A DNA stretch of 64,000 bases from Synechococcus sp. RS9916. Its GTDB lineage: Bacteria; Cyanobacteriota; Cyanobacteriia; PCC-6307; Cyanobiaceae. A model generated the notes under the pieces. It was not told the DNA's origin. It searched no databases and saw only the letters and a list, made by a program, of their open reading frames with translations. Both the position numbers and the translations under genes were made by a program. Positions 9,675-18,410 of the stretch are shown in pieces. The DNA lies in NCBI RefSeq assembly GCF_000153825.1, contig NZ_DS022299.1, positions 2,535,707 through 2,599,706 of the forward strand, given 5' to 3'. Each line of letters begins with the position of its first letter. Positions within the stretch are counted from its first letter, which is position 1.

Positions 9675-12600
9675 TTAACGCGAGGCTTGGAGGATCTCCT
9701 GTTGCGGCCTTTGTGGCCGTTTGAGGAGCCAATACATCGCCGGAACCACAAACAACGAGAGCAGCGTCGACACCAAAAGCCCGCTGAAGACCACCGTGCC
9801 AATGCTGATGCGGCTGGCGGATCCAGTGCCGCTGGCCAAAAGCAGAGGTAGAAACCCTGCGAGTGAGGTGATGGCCGTCAACAGGATGGGACGCATGCGG
9901 TTGACCGCTGCCGACTGAATCGCTTCCAGCAGTTCCATGCCCTGAGCCAGACGCTGGTTGGCAAATTCCACGATCAGAATGCCGTTTTTTGCTGCCAGGC
10001 TCACGAGCACCAGGAGACCCATCTGGCCATAGACATCGAGCGCCAGGCCTCGCAGTTTCAATCCGATCAATGCCCCGAGAAGGGCGAGTGGAACTGTCAG
10101 CAGGATGATCAGCGGGTCAAGAAAGCTCTCATACAGACCGGCCAGCAGGAGGTAGACCACCACAAGACTGAGGCTGAACAACACCCATGAGACGCTTTCG
10201 GCCTGGGTTTCCTCCCGAGCGAGCCCGGTGAAACTGAGCCCGAGGTTGGAGCCCCCATTGGCTTGATTGATGGCTTCCAGGCGGTCAATGGCCTGGCCAC
10301 TGCTGATGCCATCGGCAGGAATGGCTGTAATGCGGATGGAGCGGTCCTGGTTGAAGTGATTGATGCTGCTGGCCCCTTCCTCGGGCACCAGGCGCATCAC
10401 GGTGCTGACACTCACCAGTTCCCCCTGGCGGTTGCGCACCATCAGATTGGTGAGATCGGCGGCCTGAGAGCGCTCATCTCCCTCCAATTGCACGTAGATG
10501 GTGCGGATCTTCCCTCCTTCGAAGGTGTCGTCGATGTAGCGACCGCCAATGGCAGTGCCGATGTCTCGCAGGGTTTGGCTCAGGGGGAGATCCAGAGCGG
10601 CCATGGTGTCGCGGTCAATCTCCAGTCGCCAGCGGGGAGAGGAGGCATCGAAGCGGGTGCTCACCCGTTCAAAGACTCCACTGTCTTGGGCTGTCTTGAT
10701 GAAGCGTTGGGCTTGTTGCTCGAACTCCGCCAGGGTGAGTTGGCCGCCACTGCGATCCAGCAGTTGCATCTGCAGTCCCGATTCGCTGCTGAATCCCCGC
10801 ACGGTGGCCGGTGTCGTCACGATCACGCGCGCGTCCTCGACCTGGCTGCGCAACGCTGCATTGAGTCGATCTTTCACCGATTCGTTGCTGTTGCTCCTTC
10901 CAGGACGCTCCGTCAGGGGCACCAAGCGCAAATAAAACGAGCCGGTGTTCTCACCGCTCTGCCCAAAGGATCGACCGGCGTAGAAATTGCCAGTGCGGAC
11001 CAGGGGTTCTGCTGCCACCACCTGGCGGACCGTCTCCATCACGGCTTCGGTGCGTTCCAGGCTGGCTCCATCCGCCAGGGTGAAGTAGCCCCTGACTTCG
11101 CCCTGGTCTTCATCAGGGATGAAGGCTGTGGGCATGGTGGTCAGGCCGATGGCGGTGATGATCAGGCCACTGAGCAGCAGGCTGAGCACCAGCCGACCAC
11201 GGCCAAGCCAATCGGTTAACAGCACCGCATACCGCTCCTGGAGCCCATTCATCCCACGGCGTAGCCCTGCGCTCAGTCGTCGAACAGGGCCAGGAAGGCG
11301 GCCTCCGCCGGGCCCCAGCACCCTGGCGCAGGCCATGGGCGTGAACGTGAGGGCATTGAAGGTGGAGAACACAATCGCTCCACTGATGGCCAGCGCGATG
11401 GGCTCATACAGCCGGCCAATCGATCCTGGGATCAAGAGGACCGGCACAAAGACAGCGGCCAGCACCAGCGAGGTGGCGATCACGGCGCCTCCCAGCTCGG
11501 CCATGGCATCGTCGGCGGCCCGTTGGGAACTGGCCCCCTGTTCAATGCGTCCGGCGATGTCTTCGCTCACGACGATGGCGTCATCCACCACGATCCCGGT
11601 GGCGAGCACCAAGCCGAACAGAATCAAACTGTTGAGGGTGGACCCGCTCAGACGGATCACCACCAGGCTCCCGATCAGTGCCACGGGCACAGCGATGCCA
11701 GGGATCAGGGCGAGGCGCCAGCGTCCGAGAAACAGCAACAGCAGCGCCAGCACCAGAAGCACGGCATCGCGAAGGGTGGCGGTGGTGCGATCGAGATTGG
11801 CCTGCACCGTGTCGGCCACGTCCACAATCGTTTGCATGGTCAGGCCTGGAGGGAAACTCTCCTCCAGGCGCTTGAGTTCGCTGCGCACGGCCCGGCTCAC
11901 AGCCAGGGCGTTAGCACCATCGCGTTGGTAGATCCCGACGGCCACCGTTCGTTCCCCTTGCAGATTCAGGGCGCTGCTGCCATAGCTGGTGGTGCCCAGC
12001 TCGACGCGACCCACATCGCCCAAGCGCACCAGGCCTCCTTGGTCAGTGCGGTTGACCACCATCGCTTCGAAGTCGCTTTGGCTGCGCAGGCGTCCCTCCG
12101 CTTCCACCGGCAGGCTGAAGGCCTGGCCACGCGGGGCCGGGGCCTCACCGATGCTGCCGATCGCTGCGAGAACGTTCTGCTCGGCCAGTGAGGCAGTGAT
12201 GTCGTTGCTTGTGAGGTTGAACTGTTCGAGCTTCTGCGGATCCAGCCAGAGCCGGAAGGCCAAATCGCTGCTGCCGAAAATTCGGATATCACCGACTCCC
12301 GGCGTGCTGCGAAGGGCGTTGCGGAGGTTTTGGTCGAGCCAGCCGCCCACGAAGGTGGGGGCATAGAGCTCTTTCGGCGTACTGAACCCGAGGATCAGCA
12401 GGATGTCGTCAGAGGAGCGCCGCACCGTGATCCCTTGGCGGCTGACGGACTGAGGCAGGCGGCGGGTCGCCAGGCTCACCTCGTTTTGCACCTTGATGGC
12501 ATTGAGCTCTGGGTCCCCGCTGTCAAAGCGAAGGCTGAGGCTGGCTCCTCCCTGGCGGCTGGTGGAGCTCATGCTTTCCAGACCTTCAAGTCCGCTGAGC

Positions 12601-12812
12601 TGCTGCTCAAGGACTGCGGTCACGCTTTGCTCAACGACTTCCGGTCCGGCCGCGGGAAACGTTGCACGCACACTGACGCGAGTCGGTGCCAGTTGTGGAA
12701 GATCTTCGAGCCCGAGCCCGGCCAGCGAAACAAGTCCGGCCAGTAGAACCAGAAGGCTGCAGACCACTGTGAATACAGGGCGGCGCAGAAATGGACCAGA
12801 GATTGACCGCAC
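9675..12812 (-). CDS. RND-family efflux transporter, inner-membrane pump
   Basis: 1045-residue proton-driven multidrug or solute efflux pump of the AcrB/HAE1 class, in the cytoplasmic membrane. TM1 is at residues 10-30, followed by a large periplasmic loop. The TM4 proton-relay motif GIVVDDAIVVSED near residue 400-413 keeps both aspartates (about 407 and 408), and the second half repeats the topology. No periplasmic adaptor (HlyD/AcrA type) or outer-membrane channel gene is adjacent, so partners must be encoded elsewhere. The cupin gene follows. The substrate is unknown. Confidence 0.93.
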   Translation of the reverse strand: MRSISGPFLRRPVFTVVCSLLVLLAGLVSLAGLGLEDLPQLAPTRVSVRATFPAAGPEVVEQSVTAVLEQQLSGLEGLESMSSTSRQGGASLSLRFDSGDPELNAIKVQNEVSLATRRLPQSVSRQGITVRRSSDDILLILGFSTPKELYAPTFVGGWLDQNLRNALRSTPGVGDIRIFGSSDLAFRLWLDPQKLEQFNLTSNDITASLAEQNVLAAIGSIGEAPAPRGQAFSLPVEAEGRLRSQSDFEAMVVNRTDQGGLVRLGDVGRVELGTTSYGSSALNLQGERTVAVGIYQRDGANALAVSRAVRSELKRLEESFPPGLTMQTIVDVADTVQANLDRTTATLRDAVLLVLALLLLFLGRWRLALIPGIAVPVALIGSLVVIRLSGSTLNSLILFGLVLATGIVVDDAIVVSEDIAGRIEQGASSQRAADDAMAELGGAVIATSLVLAAVFVPVLLIPGSIGRLYEPIALAISGAIVFSTFNALTFTPMACARVLGPGGGRLPGPVRRLSAGLRRGMNGLQERYAVLLTDWLGRGRLVLSLLLSGLIITAIGLTTMPTAFIPDEDQGEVRGYFTLADGASLERTEAVMETVRQVVAAEPLVRTGNFYAGRSFGQSGENTGSFYLRLVPLTERPGRSNSNESVKDRLNAALRSQVEDARVIVTTPATVRGFSSESGLQMQLLDRSGGQLTLAEFEQQAQRFIKTAQDSGVFERVSTRFDASSPRWRLEIDRDTMAALDLPLSQTLRDIGTAIGGRYIDDTFEGGKIRTIYVQLEGDERSQAADLTNLMVRNRQGELVSVSTVMRLVPEEGASSINHFNQDRSIRITAIPADGISSGQAIDRLEAINQANGGSNLGLSFTGLAREETQAESVSWVLFSLSLVVVYLLLAGLYESFLDPLIILLTVPLALLGALIGLKLRGLALDVYGQMGLLVLVSLAAKNGILIVEFANQRLAQGMELLEAIQSAAVNRMRPILLTAITSLAGFLPLLLASGTGSASRISIGTVVFSGLLVSTLLSLFVVPAMYWLLKRPQRPQQEILQASR

Positions 12813-12858
12813 CGCCTGCGATTTTTTGGATCAAACTCAATCAATCCTGCCAGTGAAA

Positions 12859-12889
12859 AGCCCCCGATGCGTGAAACGCATCGGGGGCT
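12859..12889 (-). terminator. terminator of psaI-psaL
   Basis: A perfect 14-bp stem (12859-12872 with 12876-12889) with a 3-nt loop. On the minus strand it is followed by CTTTTC. It lies 50 bp after the psaL stop and before the RND gene start region, isolating psaL from the pump gene. Confidence 0.9.
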
Positions 12890-12938
12890 GAGGGATCGTT
12901 TTGAAATCCCTTTTCGGAGAATCCTTTAAGGCAAGGAT

Positions 12939-13430
12939 TCAGCCGACGCTCCAGACACCACCGGCGATTTTCACGAGGTCCTGAACGTGCAGGGTGTCGC
13001 AAAGAAGCCAAGCGAACACGGCGCCGCCGCAACCGCCAAGCCAGAAGCCACTGGTGAACTCAGACCAACCGTTTCTGGTGAAGAGATCCGAAGGGGGATT
13101 CTCGACGGTGACGTCAGCGGGAGGAATGTGAGGTTGCTTACCGGGCTGGTTGTAAAGCAGGAACAGCAGAGTCAGCAGATGAACCGCGCCGATGGCAGCA
13201 AGGAGGCCTGCTGTCGCGGAATACTCAGTGTTTCTGAGGGGGCCACAAATCGTGTAGGGGCCGTAGAGCAGATATCCGAAGGCAGCGCCTGTCTCAATTC
13301 CTCTGAAATTGGGTGAGATTCCCTGGCGGTAAAAAGGCAGGTTATTGATCAGCCACTTCATGAAATACCCGCTGTTCACGGGAGTGGCGAGGTTGCCGAC
13401 GCAGGGATCGGAAGGAGGAGTGACAGTCAT
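12939..13430 (-). CDS. psaL: photosystem I subunit XI
   Basis: Thylakoid membrane subunit that forms the centre of PSI trimers. 163 residues with an N-terminal stretch ([20 protein letters not shown]), a chlorophyll-binding region ([18 protein letters not shown]) and hydrophobic helices at about 75-95 and 125-155. The length is normal. It follows psaI with a 46-bp gap on the same strand and ends before the 14-bp terminator at 12859-12889, so psaI-psaL is a two-gene unit. Confidence 0.98.
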   Translation of the reverse strand: MTVTPPSDPCVGNLATPVNSGYFMKWLINNLPFYRQGISPNFRGIETGAAFGYLLYGPYTICGPLRNTEYSATAGLLAAIGAVHLLTLLFLLYNQPGKQPHIPPADVTVENPPSDLFTRNGWSEFTSGFWLGGCGGAVFAWLLCDTLHVQDLVKIAGGVWSVG

Positions 13431-13476
13431 TGACTTAGAAGGCTCGAATCAAATGGATCGATTGGGTTTTGAATGC

Positions 13477-13593
13477 TTATTCGGCTGCGGTAATCGCACG
13501 GCCGACCAGAACAATGAAGACCGCGGGAAACACGATTCCGATCATTGGCACGAACATCACAGGCAGCCAGGCTGCTGCAAAATCTCCAGTCAT
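13477..13593 (-). CDS. psaI: photosystem I subunit VIII
   Basis: 38-residue single-helix PSI subunit, easily missed because of its size. The translation starts MTGDFAAAWLP, continues with VPMIGIVFPAVFIVL, a classic PsaI membrane segment, and ends RAITAAE. It lies directly upstream of psaL on the same strand, the conserved cyanobacterial order; PsaI contacts PsaL in the trimerisation domain. A TAAAAT -10-like box at 13618-13623 precedes the ATG. The divergent HEAT-like gene starts about 120 bp away. Confidence 0.96.
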   Translation of the reverse strand: MTGDFAAAWLPVMFVPMIGIVFPAVFIVLVGRAITAAE

Positions 13594-13711
13594 GATCAAG
13601 CCCAGGGTGTCGTCAGGATTTTAGAGTCGGCTCGCTGGGGTGACCCTTTCGGGTGATTCCCCACGACATAAAAGTTCAACTCCGCCGGTCCGATCGTGGG
13701 CCGCTTCCCTG

Positions 13712-14182
13712 ATGTCCCAGGCTTACGTCGGTGGTGCTGCTGCCGTTGTCCTTGCTGCTGTTCTTTATGCGGTTGGACGCAAGCCGAGCAAGCCATTTCT
13801 GCGCAACCCAGACGTCACGTCCGTCGCCGCTTTGAATCGCGCCCAAGTGGAGCTTGTGCAAGCTGCAGTGGCTGATGCTGAACGTGGTGAGGGGGATGAG
13901 GATGACTGGCAGCCTCCCGCGAGTTCAGGCGAGGTGCTCGCCCTGCAGAAGCAACTTCGCGCAGCGATGAACGCTGGTCCCGATCAGCGCCTTGAGGCGG
14001 TGACCCTTGCTGGTCGTTGGGGGCATCGTGCGTTGCTCCCGTTGCTGCGCCGCGGCCTGCGGGATTCCGACAGCCGTGTGGTGGAAGCAGCAGCTGCTGC
14101 CCTTGATGGTCGCCGAGGTGCCTCTGTACAGCAGGTCGCCAAAGCGGGTCGTCCCCCACGGAATGTGGCCCGGCTTGCGTGA
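13712..14182 (+). CDS. small membrane-anchored HEAT-like repeat protein
   Basis: 156 residues from the ATG at 13712. Residues 4-22 form one hydrophobic segment (AYVGGAAAVVLAAVLYAVG). The C-terminal half carries a helical pattern like one or two HEAT/PBS-lyase repeats (RWGHRALLPLLRRGLRDSD, then VVEAAAAALDGRRG). An upstream frame extends to 13640 but its composition is poor and it intrudes on the psaI promoter. Function is unknown; such repeats mediate protein contacts. Confidence 0.75.
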   Translation: MSQAYVGGAAAVVLAAVLYAVGRKPSKPFLRNPDVTSVAALNRAQVELVQAAVADAERGEGDEDDWQPPASSGEVLALQKQLRAAMNAGPDQRLEAVTLAGRWGHRALLPLLRRGLRDSDSRVVEAAAAALDGRRGASVQQVAKAGRPPRNVARLA

Positions 14183-14228
14183 GCAATAGCCTTCGGTTCT
14201 GTCTGAATGATCGCTTCGGGTTGCTTGC

Positions 14229-15188
14229 TTACCGAAGCGTTTCCCGGATCCGATAGATCGGCCTGTCCTGGCTTTCGTGGTACGTGCGGATCAGCAGCTC
14301 GGCCAACAGGCCGAAGCAGAACAGCTGAATGCCTGCCAGCCCCAGGACCACAGCCAGGGTGAGCAGGGGCCGATTGCCGATATCGGCGCCCATCAGCTTG
14401 ATCACCAATAAATAGGTGCTGGCGATCAGGCTGCCGGCAATGGCCACCAGTCCCCCGAAGCCGAACACGTACATCGGACGGGTCAGGAAGCGCTTCATAA
14501 ACCAGACCGTCAGGAGGTCCATCAACACCCGGAAGGTGCGATCGATCCCGTACTTGCTTGTGCCGTACTGGCGGGCCCGGTGATTGACCTTCACCTCGGT
14601 GATCCGGGCTCCCTCGATGAAGGCGAGGGCCGGCAGGAAGCGGTGCAGTTCGCCGTAGAGACGCATGTCGGACAGCACCTCGCGCCGGTAGGCCTTGAGG
14701 GAGCAGCCGTAGTCGTGGAGCCGCACGCCTGTGACCCGGCCAATCAAGCGGTTGGCGATCTTGGAAGGAAGCTTGCGCTGCAGTGCAGCGTCCTGACGTT
14801 GATGGCGCCAGCCGCTCACCAGGTCATAGCCCTCCCGCAAGGTGCTTAGCAGCAACGGGATGTCTGCAGGATCATTCTGCAGGTCACCATCCAGGCTCAC
14901 GATCACGTCGCCCTGGGCCTCATCAAAGCCGGCTGCCATGGCAGCGGTCTGGCCGTAGTTTTTGCGCAGCAGAACCCCCACCAGTTCCGGCACCTCTCTG
15001 CTCAGGCGTTCGAGCACCTCAGCTGTGCGGTCGCTGGAGCCATCGTTCACCAGAACCAACTCAAAGCGTTCGCCCGTCGGACGGAGCGCTTGGAGAAGTT
15101 GTTCAACGAGATGGGGAAGGCTTTCCTCTTCGTTGTAGAGGGGAACCACCACGGAAAGATCGAGCGTGGAGGCGGGGCTGGGGACCAT
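14229..15188 (-). CDS. family 2 glycosyltransferase with two C-terminal membrane helices
   Basis: 319-residue inner-membrane transferase of the polyprenyl-phosphate glycosyltransferase type (DPM1/ArnC/GtrB-like). The GT-A domain begins LSVVVPLYNEEESLPHL, shows VNDGSSDRTAEVL and the metal-binding SLDGDLQNDP, and includes DYGCSLKAYRREV. Two hydrophobic helices lie near 235-262 and 268-300. These enzymes typically move a sugar from a nucleotide to undecaprenyl phosphate for envelope glycans; donor and acceptor are not predictable here. Confidence 0.9.
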   Translation of the reverse strand: MVPSPASTLDLSVVVPLYNEEESLPHLVEQLLQALRPTGERFELVLVNDGSSDRTAEVLERLSREVPELVGVLLRKNYGQTAAMAAGFDEAQGDVIVSLDGDLQNDPADIPLLLSTLREGYDLVSGWRHQRQDAALQRKLPSKIANRLIGRVTGVRLHDYGCSLKAYRREVLSDMRLYGELHRFLPALAFIEGARITEVKVNHRARQYGTSKYGIDRTFRVLMDLLTVWFMKRFLTRPMYVFGFGGLVAIAGSLIASTYLLVIKLMGADIGNRPLLTLAVVLGLAGIQLFCFGLLAELLIRTYHESQDRPIYRIRETLR

Positions 15189-15253
15189 CCCATCAGTGGA
15201 TCAGTAACAGCAACCTAGGCCCAAGCGCTTTGGCCCTTGGTCAAGCCTCGGGA

Positions 15254-15877
15254 TCACCAATAGGAGTAGCGGCGGTAAATCGTTCGCCTGCCCAGTTGCA
15301 CTTTCGTGCCGTCCGGGCAGACGCCCTCCCGCTCTTCCACGTAGGAGCGACCGGGACAGCGATCGAGAGGAGTTCGATTCCAGGTGTTGTATTTCTCCCC
15401 AGTGCAGTAAGCGTCCTCGTTGATGCTTCTGAAGTCTCGATAGCGCGTGCGTTCATCAATGCGGATATCGAGCCAGGCTTCGCCTTCCGTCGGCAGGCTG
15501 CTGTCGACAGGGTTTTGCACCGACCAGGTGAAGCGGTTTTCTCCCGGCTGAACGGAGAGAAAGCTGCCGTGTTGGCGGTTGCCAATGCTGATCCAGAAAC
15601 TCTCCGAACGATTGCGCCCTTCGTTGTATTCCCGGTCCGTGAAGCCGCCGGTGCGTTGGTTGCGCACCACGATGCGTTGTCGTCCGCCGGGAGGGGTGGG
15701 TGCCAGGAAGCTGAGGTTTTTGATCGGTGTCACGCTTTCCCCAGGGCAATCCCCTTGGAAGATCGTGCGCACCAGGGTCAGATGGTTGATCGGCTGGCGA
15801 TATTGAAGGAACTCACCTTCGACGAAGGCCTCGGCCTGGGCGATGAGGGCAGAGGCCATCAGGGAGAGCGGTTCCAT
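15254..15877 (-). CDS. conserved hypothetical protein, probably exported
   Basis: 207 residues. The N-terminus (MEPLSLMASALIAQAEAFVEG) could be a short signal peptide with cleavage near AQA. The remainder is polar and beta-rich, with repeated Arg/Tyr motifs and a C-terminus (RRTIYRRYSYW) similar in style to a family of uncharacterised cyanobacterial periplasmic proteins. Four cysteines could form two disulfides. It lies 33 bp after the NlpC/P60 gene on the same strand. No function assigned. Confidence 0.7.
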   Translation of the reverse strand: MEPLSLMASALIAQAEAFVEGEFLQYRQPINHLTLVRTIFQGDCPGESVTPIKNLSFLAPTPPGGRQRIVVRNQRTGGFTDREYNEGRNRSESFWISIGNRQHGSFLSVQPGENRFTWSVQNPVDSSLPTEGEAWLDIRIDERTRYRDFRSINEDAYCTGEKYNTWNRTPLDRCPGRSYVEEREGVCPDGTKVQLGRRTIYRRYSYW

Positions 15878-15910
15878 GGCGGATCGTTCATCTCCTTTCC
15901 ATCTTCGCCC

Positions 15911-16642
15911 TCAAGGCAAGGTGCTCCCGTCATGGCAGCGTTCCACCCTTCCGGCGCCTCTGAGTTCGCCTCGGTAGTGGCAGGCCACTGGATGCTGGTC
16001 ATGGGGATGGATGCTGTCGACGCCGATTCCATTGCGGCCATGGTCTTGACCGGAACTGTGCCAATAGCGCCCCGCGCCCTGGTGGATCGCTACGTGGGTG
16101 CAGCGTCGTGGCGTTCCAAAGAACAGCAGGTCTCCGGGCTGTAGTAAGTGGTCATTGCCGGGATGGACCGCCACCGGGGTGCAGAGGCGCTCCTGCTGGT
16201 AAGCGTCACGGGGGAGCCAGATGCCTTGGCTTGCAAAGGCCGTCTGCACCAGGCCGGAGCAGTCAAGGTCAGGGCCGATGGTGCCCCCCCAGAGGTAAGT
16301 GTTGCAGCTGTGGGCCGCTGCCTCCACCCAATCCAGCACCGCTGGGATGCGAGCGGCAATGGTTGTGGCGTCCAGCAACCGCGGGCGCCAGGCATCACAG
16401 GCACGTGCGCTTCCCACCACGGCATCGAGATCCAGCCAGCAGGGGTAGCCGTCCTCTAGCAGCCGTACCGCCACGCGCCCGTGGCTGGGGGGAGCGACCA
16501 CCTTGAAGCGTCGGCCTGATGCGGCCTGGGTGGCCAAGCCTGAGCCGTCGACGCGCGCATAGCCGTTGACGCCGCGGGTCAGGATCCAGCAGCTGCCGGG
16601 ATGCAGCAGTTCAGGAGCGAGAGGTGTGCCTAGGGTCAGCAT
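15911..16642 (-). CDS. NlpC/P60-family cell-wall endopeptidase
   Basis: 243-residue peptidoglycan hydrolase of the gamma-D-glutamyl-diamino-acid endopeptidase class. An SH3-like domain covers about residues 10-85 and the papain-like NlpC/P60 domain follows. The catalytic Cys is in DCSGL (about C128), with His in THVAIH (about H183) and a third polar His in YWHSSG (about H195). No signal peptide is evident, as in some cyanobacterial homologues. It is divergent from the beta-lactamase-like gene, which starts only 17 bp away, so the two share a promoter region. Confidence 0.9.
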   Translation of the reverse strand: MLTLGTPLAPELLHPGSCWILTRGVNGYARVDGSGLATQAASGRRFKVVAPPSHGRVAVRLLEDGYPCWLDLDAVVGSARACDAWRPRLLDATTIAARIPAVLDWVEAAAHSCNTYLWGGTIGPDLDCSGLVQTAFASQGIWLPRDAYQQERLCTPVAVHPGNDHLLQPGDLLFFGTPRRCTHVAIHQGAGRYWHSSGQDHGRNGIGVDSIHPHDQHPVACHYRGELRGAGRVERCHDGSTLP

Positions 16643-16659
16643 TGCCAGCTGCCATTGCT

Positions 16660-17553
16660 ATGGCGTTCTACCGCCCCGACCAGGTCATGCAGGAGTACCT
16701 GGTGGCCCAGATCAAGCGATTGGCTGCCGATGGTCGCGACGGTTTGTTGGAGCGCCTGGCGGTGACTTGGGTTCGCTACGACACCGATCAGCCTGTGACG
16801 GGTAGTGGCCAGGGGGCTGCCTGGGGGGATCAACGGCAGATCTACCCAGCCAGCGTCGTCAAGCTTATTTACGCCATGGCTGCTGAAGCCTGGCTTCAAC
16901 AGGACTTGCTGCCGGAGGAGCCGGAATTGCGTCGGGCCATGCGCGACATGATTGCTGATTCCAGCAATGACGCCACCGGCTTGCTTGTGGATCTGCTTAC
17001 CGGCACCACCAGTGGACCAGCGCTCCAGGGGGAGGCCTGGGAGCTTTGGCAACGTCAACGTCGCCTGGTGAATGACTGGCTTCAGGGGTTGGGTTGGCCT
17101 GAGCTGGAGCACGTCAATTGTTGCCAGAAAACCTGGGGAGACGGCCCTTTTGGCCGTGAGCGGGTGTTCTACGGAGTTGATCTAGAGAACCGCAATGCTC
17201 TGAGCACCGCGGCCACGGCGAGGGTCTTGGAGGCGGTGATGACCGATGGGCTGCTGTCTCCCCCCGCCTGTCAACGGCTTCGGGAGCTGCTGGCACGTTC
17301 CCTCGATCAAGCGCAGCGGGCGGCAGATCCGGAGAATCAGGTGGATGGCTTTCTTGGTGCAGGTCTGCCCGAAGGCAGTCGGCTGTGGAGTAAGGCCGGT
17401 TGGATGAGTAAGGCGCGCCACGATGCTGCTTGGTGGCGTGCTCCTGACGGTTCTCCAGCCTTGTTGGTGGCTTTTTCCGACGGAGCGGCCTGTGCCAAAG
17501 ATGAGCAGCTTCTCCCTGAGCTGGCCAGGCAGTTGGCTGCCTTCAAGGGGTAG
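16660..17553 (+). CDS. class A beta-lactamase-like serine hydrolase
   Basis: 297 residues from ATG 16660; a longer start at 16624 would overlap the divergent NlpC gene. The penicillin-binding fold motif SxxK is present as PASVVK (Ser65, Lys68), and SSND near residue 104 matches the SDN-like motif. The third motif, normally KTG, reads SKAGW. No signal peptide is visible, which argues against a secreted resistance enzyme. It may be a D-ala peptidase- or esterase-like protein. The divergent NlpC gene suggests a link to wall metabolism. Confidence 0.8.
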   Translation: MAFYRPDQVMQEYLVAQIKRLAADGRDGLLERLAVTWVRYDTDQPVTGSGQGAAWGDQRQIYPASVVKLIYAMAAEAWLQQDLLPEEPELRRAMRDMIADSSNDATGLLVDLLTGTTSGPALQGEAWELWQRQRRLVNDWLQGLGWPELEHVNCCQKTWGDGPFGRERVFYGVDLENRNALSTAATARVLEAVMTDGLLSPPACQRLRELLARSLDQAQRAADPENQVDGFLGAGLPEGSRLWSKAGWMSKARHDAAWWRAPDGSPALLVAFSDGAACAKDEQLLPELARQLAAFKG

Positions 17554-17687
17554 CGAGGGCAGGTGTCCTCGCTGCGATCCGAAGAAGCAGTGTTTTGACC
17601 CATGCGCGGACCTCAACAGGCTGTCTAGACCGAAGGCATCCCCAGTGAGACCGCCACAACTGGTTCGACAAAGGAGGTCTCAAGGGC

Positions 17688-17712
17688 AAGGGGTGGTTCT
17701 CCCACCCCTTTT
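17688..17712 (+). terminator. probable terminator after beta-lactamase-like gene
   Basis: A perfect 9-bp stem (17688-17696 with 17702-17710), a 5-nt loop and a short T-tract (TTTTC). It lies 135 bp after the hydrolase stop and just before the convergent gene ending at 17776. Confidence 0.7.
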
Positions 17713-17775
17713 CACTGTCAGCGCCGGGGCAGGCTTGCCTTTCGCCGGGATCTGCCGCAGTGGTGACGTTGACGC

Positions 17776-18153
17776 TCAGAGCTTGGGCGTGTGCTTGGGT
17801 TCATCGCGAGGGGATCCGAGCCGTGTTTCCAGCGCTTCCACGCGATGGATCAGCACCTCGAAGGCGTGCACAAATTCGCGGTCGTCGCACTCCAGTCGTT
17901 CGATTCGTTCAATCAGTTCGCTGGTGGTTTCCTCTGGCAGGGGAACCGGCGCTGGAGGAATCGAGTGATGGCCACCTTCGAGGCCTGAGGCCTGAAGCAC
18001 GGATCCCTCGGAATTCACATACAGCTCAGCGAGCTGATCGAGCACCGAGCGAGGCGACAACCCTCGCGAACGGCAAAACTCCTTGAATTGTTTGCGGGAA
18101 GGAGACACGAGCAAGGGTTCGCGGGGATTGAACAATCCCGAGAAGGAACACAA
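17776..18153 (-). CDS. small hypothetical protein
   Basis: 125 residues, no recognised family. The first half (LVSPSRKQFKEFCRSRGLSP, then RSVLDQLAELYVNSEG) looks like a short helical, possibly helix-turn-helix-like segment. The second half predicts a coiled coil (SELIERIERLECDDREFVHAFEVLIHRVEALETRL). A start a few codons downstream is possible. It stands alone between a terminator and tRNA-Ser. Confidence 0.6.
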   Translation of the reverse strand: MCSFSGLFNPREPLLVSPSRKQFKEFCRSRGLSPRSVLDQLAELYVNSEGSVLQASGLEGGHHSIPPAPVPLPEETTSELIERIERLECDDREFVHAFEVLIHRVEALETRLGSPRDEPKHTPKL

Positions 18154-18252
18154 ATCAATCGTCTTTGGTGCTGGGACGATCCCAGGTCAGCCGTTGCCGA
18201 TTGATACGCCAGAAGTGTCTGAAGGCCGGTGGCCTCCAGGACTTCAATTCAA

Positions 18253-18341
18253 CGGAGAGGGAGGGATTCGAACCCTCGACAGAAGTTGCCTCCTGTAACT
18301 CCTTAGCAGGGAGCCGCTTTCAACCACTCAGCCACCTCTCC
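18253..18341 (-). tRNA. tRNA-Ser(GCT)
   Basis: An 89-nt class II tRNA on the minus strand. Acceptor arms GGAGAGG/CCTCTCC, anticodon loop CTGCTAA giving anticodon GCT (Ser AGC/AGT codons), a long variable arm and a T loop GGTTCGAATCC. CCA is not encoded. It lies between the small hypothetical gene and alr. Confidence 0.97.
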
Positions 18342-18410
18342 AGCGGCTCGCACAACATACCAAGCGGTTGGCCCCTCCAGCTCTTTCGGTGGTCGGAAGA
18401 GGGCCTCAAA

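Noticed and set aside
14783-16144. 453-codon plus-strand frame spanning the glycosyltransferase to the NlpC gene
   Set aside because: Low-quality translation running across three recognisable minus-strand genes.
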